A stretch of DNA of 64,000 nucleotides, taken from contig NZ_CP097128.1 in assembly GCF_023330685.1 (NCBI RefSeq), positions 2,480,001-2,544,000 on the forward strand, in the 5' to 3' direction. Source of the stretch: Conexibacter sp. DBS9H8. Its GTDB lineage: Bacteria > Actinomycetota > Thermoleophilia > Solirubrobacterales > Solirubrobacteraceae. Each line of letters begins with the position of its first letter. The first letter of the stretch is position 1. Of the stretch, positions 31,379 through 39,356 are shown one piece after another. The translations under genes and the position numbers were made by a program. Below the pieces are notes generated by a model. It was given only the letters and a program-made list of their open reading frames with translations, did not search any database and had not been told where the DNA came from.

Positions 31379-33826
31379 ATGACCGTCGAAGATCACACCT
31401 TCACCGACCGGCCGGCTCGTGGCGCTGGCGTGGACCCGCCATCGCTCACCGTCAGCGGTCCGCGACGCGAGCGGGTTCGACGCCGGGGAGAGGGACCGCG
31501 CCCGCGCCTGCGCAAGCTTCGGGTCGTGGTCGTCACCCTGAGCCTGCTGGTGATCGCCGGGATCGCCGCCGTGTTCGGGATGTTGACAGCGGTCGCGTCC
31601 GACCTGCCACAGCTCTCCAACCAGGTGCAGTATCAGGCGAACGTCGACTCGGTCCTCTACGACGACACGGGCAAGCCGATCGGGGTCCTCGCCCCGCCCA
31701 ACCAGCCGGTGATCGACCGCTGGAGCCAGATCTCTCAGAACATGGTCCACGCGATCGTCTCGGTGGAGGACAAGCACTTCTGGACCGACCCGGGGATCGA
31801 TCTCAAGAGCATCGCCCGGGCCTTCCTCAACGACATCGCCGGGGGGCCGACCCAGGGTGCGTCGACGATCGCTGAGGAGTTCGTCAAGAACGCCTTGGCC
31901 GAGCAGAACAACCGGACGATCCTCGAGAAGCTGCGGGAGGCCGGACTCGCCTTCCAGCTCGTCCACCGCTGGAAACGGACCAAGATCCTCACCCAGTACC
32001 TCAACATCATCTACTTCGGCAACGGTGCGTACGGAATCGAGTCCGCCGCCCGGATCTACTTCGGCAAGCAGTTGGGGTATGACCCAACCGACCCGAGCGC
32101 AGGCCGGTGCGGGACGGCCACCGTCCAGAACCCTCACTTGCCATCCTGTGCGAGCCTGCTCAAGCCCTATCAGGCTGCTCTGCTCGCCGGAATCGTCGCA
32201 AACCCCGGCGGGTTCAATCCGCTCTACTACCCGAGCGCCGCCCGCGCCCGCCGCAACCTCGTCCTGTCGGACATGCTCGCCCAGCGCTACATCACCCGCC
32301 AGGTCTTCACCCACGCCAACGCCCGTCCGCTGCCGACCGTCAACGACATCCAGCAGCCCGCCGAGCCTCCGTCGGCGCCGTACTTCACCAGCTGGGTCCG
32401 CCCCCAGATCATCACCGCGCTCGAGCGAGAGGGGGTCCCGGCCAAGATCGCCCCGTACGAGGCCTACTACGGTGGGCTCAAGATCAAGCTGACAATCAAC
32501 CTCGCGATGCAGCAGGCCGCCCAGCAGGCCGTCGACGAGTTCATCGCCCAGGCCCACGGCCCGTCGGCGACACTCATCTCGATCGACAATGCAACCGGCG
32601 AGGTCCGGGCGATGGTGTCAGGCAACGGCGACTACCAGGCGGACCCGTTCAACCTCGCGACGCTCGGGTACCGCCAGCCCGGGTCGGCCTTCAAGCTCTT
32701 CACGCTCGCTCAGGCGCTCGGGACCGGCGATTACACGCCGAGCTCGATCATCGATTCGCACCCGCTCGACATCCCCTTCCGCCAGCCTGACGGCGCAATC
32801 GGGCACTTCATCGTCCATAACTACGCCAACGTCTACACCGGCCCGACGACGCTTGCCCAGGCGACTGCGGTGTCAGACAACAGCGTGTTCGTCCAGGTCG
32901 GCATGCACGTCGGGACCGTCAACATCGCGCGCCAGGCGCACCTGCTCGGGATCCGTTCCCCGGTCTCCACCAACCCGGCGATGATCATCGGCGGGCTCAG
33001 CCAGGGAGTCTCGAACCTCGACCTCACCCACGCGTATGAGACGGTTGCCAACGGGGGCGAGAAGGTCTACAACCCGATCCTCGGCGACGTCGACGAGGGC
33101 CCGATCGGAATCCACTCGATCGCCGGGTGTGGCGCGTGCGCCCAGCATGACATCGTCAACCACCCAACGGACCGGCGTGTCATGTCCGCGAGCGTCGCCG
33201 CAACGATCCACAGCCTGCTGCAAGGGGTCGTCGCGACAGGCACAGGCGGCTTGGCGGCGATTCCGGGAGTCGACGTGGCCGGTAAGACGGGTACGACCAA
33301 CAACGAGGTCGATGCCTGGTTCTGTGGCTGGACCCCGCAGCTGACGACGTGCGTGTGGATGGGCTACCCCAACAGCGGCAAGGCGATGCTTACCAACTGG
33401 AACGGCCAGCCCGTCGTCGGCGGCAGTTTTCCCGCAGAGATCTGGAAGGCCTACACGGAAGCGGCGCTGAACCTCCTAGCTGGGCAGTCCTCGGGGACGA
33501 GCGCTCAGACCAGCGCCGGCTCATCGACGGCAACGGCCGTCACCGCCGGCGGATCGAGCAGCGCTCCCTCCTCCGCGACGGTTCCATCGGGGGCGGTGGG
33601 CGCCGCCACCCCCCCGGCGACCGTGACCACTCCAGCGGGTAACGGTCCAGCCGGCACGACCCCGGCGACCACGACGCCTGCCAGTACGACCCCCGTCACC
33701 CCGGCCGGTACCACCCCGGCCGCGCCGGTCAGCACCACCCCGGGCACCAGCACCGGCGGGTCGCCGCCCCCCCCAACCACGGGCACCGGCGGCGCAAGCT
33801 CCGGAGGCGCCGGCCTCGGGGGCTGA
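31379..33826 (+). CDS. class A penicillin-binding protein
   Basis: Bifunctional peptidoglycan synthase, 815 residues. N-terminal basic segment, one membrane helix (about 47-72), a GT51 transglycosylase domain (about 95-290; VEDKHFWTDPGIDLKSIARA and GASTIAEEFVKN), then a transpeptidase domain with the catalytic serine in QPGSAFKLF, SDNSVF and KTGTT. The last 110 residues are Ser/Thr/Pro/Gly-rich and low complexity, probably a cell-wall-spanning tail. The gene stands alone; a TAAACT at 31264-31269 might be its -10, giving a leader of about 100 nt. Confidence 0.95.
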   Translation: MTVEDHTFTDRPARGAGVDPPSLTVSGPRRERVRRRGEGPRPRLRKLRVVVVTLSLLVIAGIAAVFGMLTAVASDLPQLSNQVQYQANVDSVLYDDTGKPIGVLAPPNQPVIDRWSQISQNMVHAIVSVEDKHFWTDPGIDLKSIARAFLNDIAGGPTQGASTIAEEFVKNALAEQNNRTILEKLREAGLAFQLVHRWKRTKILTQYLNIIYFGNGAYGIESAARIYFGKQLGYDPTDPSAGRCGTATVQNPHLPSCASLLKPYQAALLAGIVANPGGFNPLYYPSAARARRNLVLSDMLAQRYITRQVFTHANARPLPTVNDIQQPAEPPSAPYFTSWVRPQIITALEREGVPAKIAPYEAYYGGLKIKLTINLAMQQAAQQAVDEFIAQAHGPSATLISIDNATGEVRAMVSGNGDYQADPFNLATLGYRQPGSAFKLFTLAQALGTGDYTPSSIIDSHPLDIPFRQPDGAIGHFIVHNYANVYTGPTTLAQATAVSDNSVFVQVGMHVGTVNIARQAHLLGIRSPVSTNPAMIIGGLSQGVSNLDLTHAYETVANGGEKVYNPILGDVDEGPIGIHSIAGCGACAQHDIVNHPTDRRVMSASVAATIHSLLQGVVATGTGGLAAIPGVDVAGKTGTTNNEVDAWFCGWTPQLTTCVWMGYPNSGKAMLTNWNGQPVVGGSFPAEIWKAYTEAALNLLAGQSSGTSAQTSAGSSTATAVTAGGSSSAPSSATVPSGAVGAATPPATVTTPAGNGPAGTTPATTTPASTTPVTPAGTTPAAPVSTTPGTSTGGSPPPPTTGTGGASSGGAGLGG

Positions 33827-33860
33827 GCGCGCCCTCACGACGGGCCGGCCGAGGCGGCGC

Positions 33861-34523
33861 TCAGCGCGGAGGTACCGATACGCACGCCGACTGAACCGCA
33901 CAGAACCGCCAAGGCAGACCGACAGCCTTGGTGATGCCGATCCGCGTGGCCGTGGTGATCTCCGGTTCCTCCCAGCCAGGGCCCCGGGACAAGATGCTCA
34001 GCCGTCCCCGACTGAGCTCGCTCCCGTTGTCCGTGAGCGTGATCCCGAGCGCCTGGCTGAGCCGCCCAGGACCCGCGCACAGAGCGCGGGCATGGGCGCG
34101 GTCGCTGCGCGGCGGCATCGTCAGAGAGTCGATTCGGCGGCGCAGAGCCATCCGCTCCTGTCCCCAGACCGGCTCGAGGCCGCGGATGAGCACCGCCGCC
34201 CCCACTCCCTCCGGCTCACAGACGGCGTTGACGAGCGCGTGCACCCCGTAGGAGCGGTAGACGTAGGCGATTCCCGGCGGCCCGAACAGGGTCGCGGTCC
34301 GTGCGGTGAGGCCGACGTGGGCATGGCAGGCGGGCTCAGAGTCGTGATAGGCCTCGGTTTCGACGATCACCCCGGCCGCATCGCCCGTGGCAAGGACGCA
34401 GCCGATGAGCTCGGCGGCAACGGTCAGCACCGGCCGGGCGAAGAATGCTCGGCCGAGGCGACGCCGGCCGATGAAGGGCGGCGCCACCGCGACCGGGCTC
34501 GTCAGATCGTCTTGCCCGGTCAC
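33861..34523 (-). CDS. 3-methyladenine DNA glycosylase (AAG/MPG family)
   Basis: Base-excision repair enzyme that removes alkylated purines. 220 residues: ARPVLTVAAELIGCVL, the active-site glutamate in IVETEAYHDSEPACHAH, GIAYVYRSYGVHALVNAV and GPGRLSQALGIT. The final 30 residues are a divergent tail. It overlaps nothing and follows the DegT-type aminotransferase by 6 nt on the same strand, so it may be the last gene of the leuB-ilvE-cimA transcript although it is functionally unrelated. Confidence 0.92.
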   Translation of the reverse strand: MTGQDDLTSPVAVAPPFIGRRRLGRAFFARPVLTVAAELIGCVLATGDAAGVIVETEAYHDSEPACHAHVGLTARTATLFGPPGIAYVYRSYGVHALVNAVCEPEGVGAAVLIRGLEPVWGQERMALRRRIDSLTMPPRSDRAHARALCAGPGRLSQALGITLTDNGSELSRGRLSILSRGPGWEEPEITTATRIGITKAVGLPWRFCAVQSACVSVPPR

Positions 34524-34529
34524 TCGCCG

Positions 34530-35675
34530 TCACGTCGGCGCGACGCGCCCGAGCACCGCGGTGAGAGCGGCGACGACGGTCGCCACCTGCGCCTCGGTCA
34601 TCGCCGGAAAGAACGGGAGCGCAAGGGAGCGCGCGGAGACCTCCTCAGTCACGGGAAACTGGCCGGACCGATAGCCGAATCGCTCGCGGTAGTAGGACAT
34701 CAGGTGGATGGCGGGGAAGTACGGCTTGGCGGGTACGCCGCGTTCCGCCAGGGCGCGCACCGTCGCATCGCGGTCCTGCCCGGAGGGCAGTTGGACGACG
34801 AAGACGAACCACCCGCGACGAGCCGCGCTCCCACCGACTCCGTCGGCGCAGGGCAACCCGAGCCCGCGGTCCGTCAGCGCACCGAGGTACTGGCGGTACA
34901 GCGCCGCCACTCGGGCGCGGTCGGCGAGCATGGCATCGAGCCGCTCAAGCTGGGCGATGCCAAGGGCGCAGTGAAGGTCAGAGAGTCGGTAGTTGAAACC
35001 GAGGCGATCATGGTCGAGCCAGCCCATGTCCGGCGCGCGCCCTTGGTTGCGCTCGCTGTCGATCCGCTCCTTCTGGGCCGGGGAGGCACACACGACCATG
35101 CCGCCCTCGCCGGTGGCGATCTGCTTGTTCGCGTAGAACCCGAACACGGCCGGATGTCCGCGGCTCCCGACCCGCTCCCCGGTGTCGGCATAGGTGCCGC
35201 CGAGCGCCTCACAGGCATCCTCGACGATCGGCAGCCCGTGGCCTTCGAGGGCGGCCAGGTCAGCCGGGTATCCGAACACGTGCACGGGCAGAAGGGCGGC
35301 TGTCCGCGGCCCGATCGCGGCGGCCGCAGCATCGGGATCGAGGTTGAGGGTGACGGGGTCGATGTCGGCGAACACGGGGGTCGCTCCCTCGTACAGTGCG
35401 ACGTTGGCGGAGGCGACGAAGCTGAACGGTGTGGTGACCACCTCGGTCCCGGGAGCCACCCCGACGGCGCGCAGGGCGAGGTGCAGTCCGGCGGTCCCCG
35501 AGGACACCGCGCTCGCGTGGACTGCGCCGACGCGGTCAGCGAACGCGTGCTCGAACCGAGCCAGACGCGGGCCGAGCGAGAGGTGTCCGGAGCGGAGCAC
35601 CTCGAGCACAAGCTCCTCCTCGCGGGCCCCGAGCACAGGTTGGGCAAGCGGCAGCGGGCCGCCGGGCTCGCTCAC
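34530..35675 (-). CDS. DegT/DnrJ/EryC1 family aminotransferase
   Basis: PLP-dependent sugar aminotransferase family, 381 residues. EEELVLEVLRSGHLSLGP, SGTAGLHLALRAVG, VVTTPFSFVASANVALYEGATPVFADID, the PLP lysine in FYANKQIATGEGGM and MEWLDHDRLGFNYRLSDLHCALG-like residues are typical. Members transfer amino groups to nucleotide-activated keto sugars for surface glycans or antibiotics. Its start overlaps the cimA stop by 4 nt, an odd coupling of a glycan enzyme to branched-chain amino acid synthesis; the substrate is unknown. Confidence 0.88.
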   Translation of the reverse strand: MSEPGGPLPLAQPVLGAREEELVLEVLRSGHLSLGPRLARFEHAFADRVGAVHASAVSSGTAGLHLALRAVGVAPGTEVVTTPFSFVASANVALYEGATPVFADIDPVTLNLDPDAAAAAIGPRTAALLPVHVFGYPADLAALEGHGLPIVEDACEALGGTYADTGERVGSRGHPAVFGFYANKQIATGEGGMVVCASPAQKERIDSERNQGRAPDMGWLDHDRLGFNYRLSDLHCALGIAQLERLDAMLADRARVAALYRQYLGALTDRGLGLPCADGVGGSAARRGWFVFVVQLPSGQDRDATVRALAERGVPAKPYFPAIHLMSYYRERFGYRSGQFPVTEEVSARSLALPFFPAMTEAQVATVVAALTAVLGRVAPT

Positions 35676-37291
35676 GGCTCGCGTCCCGCCAGCCGGGCTC
35701 CCCGGGCGGCATGGGTGGACGCGGTCTGCATCCCGTACTCGAGTGAGTCAAGCAGCGCTTCCCAGGAGGCCTCGATCACGTTGGCGGAGACGCCAACGGC
35801 GCCCCACTCGCGGCCGTCCTCGCCCGTCGAGTCAAGCAGCACTCGGGTGACGGCCTCCGTTCCCTTGTTGCCGTCGAGGATCCTCACCTTGAAGTTCGCC
35901 AGCTCGATGCCCGCCAGATCGGGGTAGATCGCCGCGAGCGCGCCGCGCAGCGCCGCGTCGAGGGCGTTGACGGGCCCGTTGCCCTCGGCGGTCTGGACGT
36001 AGCGCACGGCGTCCGGGCCGGGCGGCGCCCACAGCTTCACCGTCGCCTCCGTGGCGACACGGTCCTCGGCGCGCTTCTCCACGATCACCCGCCAGGACTC
36101 GAGCACGAACAGCGGCTCGTAGTCCCCGGTGGCCTTGCGCAACAGGAGCTCGAGCGAGCCGTCGGCCGCCTCATAGTGATAGCCCCGGTGCTCACGCTCC
36201 TTGACGTCTTCGAGGACGCGGGCGGCGACGTTGTCCTCAAGCGAGATCCCGGCGCGCTCGGCGTGTGCGAGGATCGTCCCGCGGCCCGACAGCTCGGAGA
36301 CGAGGACGTCGCGACTGTTGCCGACGAGCACCGGGTCGATGTGCTCGAAGGTGGCCGGGTCGGCTGCGATGCCGGCCACGTGCATGCCTCCCTTGTGGGC
36401 AAAGGCGTTGCGTCCCACGTAGGGCTGATCTGGATTGGGGGCGAGGTTGAGCAGCTCGTTGAGAAAGCCGGATGCGGCGGTGAGCTGGGCAAGCTGGTCC
36501 GGCCTGACGCACGCGTAGCCGAGCTTGAGCTGGAGGTTCGCCACCGCGGTCGTGAGGTTCGCGTTGCCGCAGCGCTCCCCGTAACCGTTCTGGGTGCCTT
36601 GGACCTGCCGGGCACCGGCCGTGACGGCCGCGAGCGTGTTGGCCACCCCGAGTCCGGCGTCGTCGTGGCAGTGGATTCCGACCGCCACCGCCGGAGGAAG
36701 CGTGGCTCGGACGGCAGCGATCGCCTCGGCGATCTGCTCGGGCAGGGAGCCACCGTTGGTGTCGCAGCAGACGACCGTGTCGGCTCCGGCGCGTGCGGCC
36801 GCCATCAGGCAGGCGAGCGCGTACTCGCGGTCGGCACAGAAGCCGTCGAAGAAGTGCTCGGCGTCGTAGATCACCCGCTTCCCCGCGGAGACGAGGAACG
36901 CGACCGAGTCCGCGATCATCGCGAGATTCTCGGCCGGGCTCACCTTCACGACCTTCTCAAGGTGCAGCGACCACGTCTTGCCGACGATCGTGGCGATCGG
37001 GGCAAAGCAGTCCGCGAGCACCGCGAGTGCCGGGTCCTCGGCGGCGCTGAGGTCCTTGCGGTGCGTCATGCCGAATGCCGCCACCTGCGCGTGGTCGAAG
37101 CGCTCGGCGCTGAGCAGCCCGAACAGTTCGAGTTCCTTCGGGTTCGAGCTGGGGAAGCCGGCCTCGATGACGTCGATGCCGAGCTCGTCGAGGGTATGGG
37201 CGACCCGGAGCTTCTCATGCGCCGACAGCGACATTCCCTCCCCCTGCATGCCGTCACGCAGGGTCGTGTCGTAGAGCTCGATCCGCGTCAT
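35672..37291 (-). CDS. cimA: (R)-citramalate synthase
   Basis: Condenses acetyl-CoA and pyruvate to citramalate, the threonine-independent route to isoleucine. 539 residues: HMGL TIM barrel with YDTTLRDGMQGEGMSLSAHEKL, HCHDDAGLGVANTLAAV and GNANLTT; a C-terminal LeuA-type regulatory dimer domain follows. CimA rather than LeuA is preferred because of the GMQGEGMSLS loop, the length and the true LeuA at 54527. A functional pair with LeuCD and LeuB, which act on citramalate derivatives too. 15 nt after ilvE. Confidence 0.9.
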   Translation of the reverse strand: MTRIELYDTTLRDGMQGEGMSLSAHEKLRVAHTLDELGIDVIEAGFPSSNPKELELFGLLSAERFDHAQVAAFGMTHRKDLSAAEDPALAVLADCFAPIATIVGKTWSLHLEKVVKVSPAENLAMIADSVAFLVSAGKRVIYDAEHFFDGFCADREYALACLMAAARAGADTVVCCDTNGGSLPEQIAEAIAAVRATLPPAVAVGIHCHDDAGLGVANTLAAVTAGARQVQGTQNGYGERCGNANLTTAVANLQLKLGYACVRPDQLAQLTAASGFLNELLNLAPNPDQPYVGRNAFAHKGGMHVAGIAADPATFEHIDPVLVGNSRDVLVSELSGRGTILAHAERAGISLEDNVAARVLEDVKEREHRGYHYEAADGSLELLLRKATGDYEPLFVLESWRVIVEKRAEDRVATEATVKLWAPPGPDAVRYVQTAEGNGPVNALDAALRGALAAIYPDLAGIELANFKVRILDGNKGTEAVTRVLLDSTGEDGREWGAVGVSANVIEASWEALLDSLEYGMQTASTHAARGARLAGREP

Positions 37292-37306
37292 CGATCGCCG
37301 GTGGCG

Positions 37307-38248
37307 TCAGGGTGCGGCGCTGGCGGCGGGCACGTCGACGATGTCGAGCCAGGCGGCATAACGGTCGTCCAGTCCACGCAGCGCCCGCTCGAAGACGTCG
37401 GCGACCTGGGCGGTGATCGGTCCCCGCTCACCGTCACCCACGACATGATCGTCGACCCTGGTCACCGGCACGAGCTCAGCGGCGGTGCCGGTGAGGAACA
37501 CCTCGTCAGCGACGTACAACTCGGCCCGGGCGATGTTGCGCTCGATCAGCTCGAAACCGCAGTCCCGGGCGATCTCGATGATCGAAGCGCGCGTGATCCC
37601 GTCGAGAATCGCGGCCGACTGGGGCGGGGTGAGCAGCTGACCGTTGCGCACGACGAAGATGTTCTCCCCGCTGCCCTCGGAGACGAAGCCGTGGTCGTCG
37701 AGCATGATCGCCTCGTCGTAGCCGGCCTTGAGGGACTCGAGCTTGGCGAGGATCGAGTTGAGGTACTGGCCGGAGGCTTTGGCGTGGGGAATGAGCGCGT
37801 CGGCCGACATCCGCCGCCAGGAGGAGACCTTCGCGTGGATCCCGGCGAGCTTGGCGTCTTCGCCGAGGTAGGCACCCCACGGCCAGGCGGCGATTGCGAC
37901 CTCGACCGGGGCCGCGAGCGGGTTGAGCCCCATCGAGCCATACCCCCGGAAGGCGATCGGCCGCAGGTAGCACTCGCGCAGTCCGTTGGCCTTGAGCAGG
38001 TCGTGGGCGGCTTCGCGGATCTCCGCCTTGGAGAACGGGATGTCCATGTAGTAGAGCGCGGCGGACTGAAAGAGCCGATCGATGTGGTCGGCGTGGCGGA
38101 AGATCGCCGATCCGCGCGACGTTTCGTACGCACGGACCCCCTCGAAGACGCCGGTGCCGTAGTGCAGACCGTGGGTCAGGACGTGTACCTTCGCGTCCTC
38201 CCAGGCAACGAGCTCCCCGTTTTGCCAGATGAGGTCCGCTTGATCCAC
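37307..38248 (-). CDS. ilvE: branched-chain amino acid aminotransferase
   Basis: Class IV PLP aminotransferase making Ile, Leu and Val from their 2-oxo acids. 313 residues: HYGTGVFEGVRAYETSRG, the PLP lysine region ASGQYLNSILAKLESLKAGYDEAIMLD and SEGSGENIFVV. The GTG at 38248 has a good Shine-Dalgarno (AAGGAGA). It lies between leuB and cimA. Confidence 0.95.
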   Translation of the reverse strand: MDQADLIWQNGELVAWEDAKVHVLTHGLHYGTGVFEGVRAYETSRGSAIFRHADHIDRLFQSAALYYMDIPFSKAEIREAAHDLLKANGLRECYLRPIAFRGYGSMGLNPLAAPVEVAIAAWPWGAYLGEDAKLAGIHAKVSSWRRMSADALIPHAKASGQYLNSILAKLESLKAGYDEAIMLDDHGFVSEGSGENIFVVRNGQLLTPPQSAAILDGITRASIIEIARDCGFELIERNIARAELYVADEVFLTGTAAELVPVTRVDDHVVGDGERGPITAQVADVFERALRGLDDRYAAWLDIVDVPAASAAP

Positions 38249-38286
38249 GTCGTTTCTCCTTGCTTGTGGCGACCGTGGCCGGACGC

Positions 38287-39327
38287 CTACAGGTGTGCGA
38301 GTACGGCCTGCGCGGCCTGCGCCGTCGACGCGGAACCGCCCAGATCCCGTGTCCTGAGGCCGTCGGCCAGGGCCTGGTGAACCGCTGATTCTACCGCCGC
38401 CGCCGGGTCCTCCAAACCGAGGCCGTGACGGAGTAGGAGGGCGGCAGAGAGGAACATCGCGAGGGGATTGGCAACCCCCTGGCCGGCGATGTCGGGGGCC
38501 GAACCGTGGACCGGCTCGAACACACCCGGGGCACCGGGGGCGCCGAGGCTCGCGCTCGGGAGCATGCCGATGCTGCCGGTGAGCGTCGCGGCCTCATCCG
38601 AGAGGATGTCGCCGAACATGTTCTCGGTGACGAGCACGTCGAACCCGGAGGGGTGCGAGACAAGCTGCATCGCGGCGTTGTCGACGAGCACGTCGGTGAG
38701 TTCGATATCGCCGTACTCGGCGGCGTGCAGCGTGTGCACGACCTCCCGCCACAGGCGGCTTGTCTCCAGCACGTTGGCCTTGTCAACGGAGGCGACCCGC
38801 CCTGAGCGTCCGCGCGCGGCCTCGAAGGCGACGCGGGCGATCCGCTCGATCTCAGCGGCGGTATAGGTGCACAGGTCGCTCGCCTGAGTGGCCGTCCGCG
38901 TCTTCTCCCCGAAGTAGATGCCTCCGGTGAGCTCCCGGATGACGAGCAGATCGGTTCCGGCGATCACCTCCCCCTTGAGCGGGCTGGCCGCCGACAGGGC
39001 CGGGATCGGCTTGACGGGCCGGAGGTTCGCGTACAGACCCAGGCCCTTGCGCAGGCCGAGGAGGCCCTGCTCGGGGCGCGGCCGCTGGGGATCCGTGCTG
39101 TCCCATTTGGGTCCGCCGACGGCGGCGAGCAGGACGGCGTCGGCGTTGGCGCACGCGGCAAGGGTGTCGTCGGTGAGCGCAGCCCCGTCGGCATCGATGG
39201 CTGCCCCGCCGAAGCGATGCTCCTCAAAGCGCAGGTCGAGTCCGAGCCGCTCGAGCAGCGTCACGGTCGGGGCGGTGATCTCGGGACCGATCCCGTCCCC
39301 CGGGAGAAGAACGATCGTGTGTGACAT
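38287..39327 (-). CDS. leuB: 3-isopropylmalate dehydrogenase
   Basis: Oxidatively decarboxylates 3-isopropylmalate; may also serve the citramalate pathway (3-methylmalate). 346 residues with LLPGDGIGPEITAP, VGGPKWDS, RELTGGIYFGEK and EPVHGSAPDIAGQGVANPLA. The ATG at 39327 has a TAGGGT box 9 nt upstream. First gene of leuB-ilvE-cimA-aminotransferase-mpg. Confidence 0.96.
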   Translation of the reverse strand: MSHTIVLLPGDGIGPEITAPTVTLLERLGLDLRFEEHRFGGAAIDADGAALTDDTLAACANADAVLLAAVGGPKWDSTDPQRPRPEQGLLGLRKGLGLYANLRPVKPIPALSAASPLKGEVIAGTDLLVIRELTGGIYFGEKTRTATQASDLCTYTAAEIERIARVAFEAARGRSGRVASVDKANVLETSRLWREVVHTLHAAEYGDIELTDVLVDNAAMQLVSHPSGFDVLVTENMFGDILSDEAATLTGSIGMLPSASLGAPGAPGVFEPVHGSAPDIAGQGVANPLAMFLSAALLLRHGLGLEDPAAAVESAVHQALADGLRTRDLGGSASTAQAAQAVLAHL

Positions 39328-39336
39328 GGGTCCGCG

Positions 39337-39342
39337 ACCCTA
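39337..39342 (-). promoter_or_regulatory. -10 box of leuB operon
   Basis: TAGGGT on the minus strand ends 9 nt before the leuB ATG; leaves no room for an attenuator leader here. Confidence 0.5.
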
Positions 39343-39356
39343 GCAGCGCGAACCGT

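Noticed and set aside
31160-32557. Upstream extension of tyrS by 460 codons
   Set aside because: It runs antisense through the PBP gene and lacks homology; tyrS starts at 31150.
34092-38380. Long plus-strand open frames over mpg, the aminotransferase, cimA and ilvE
   Set aside because: They mirror well-identified minus-strand genes and have no domain-like content.
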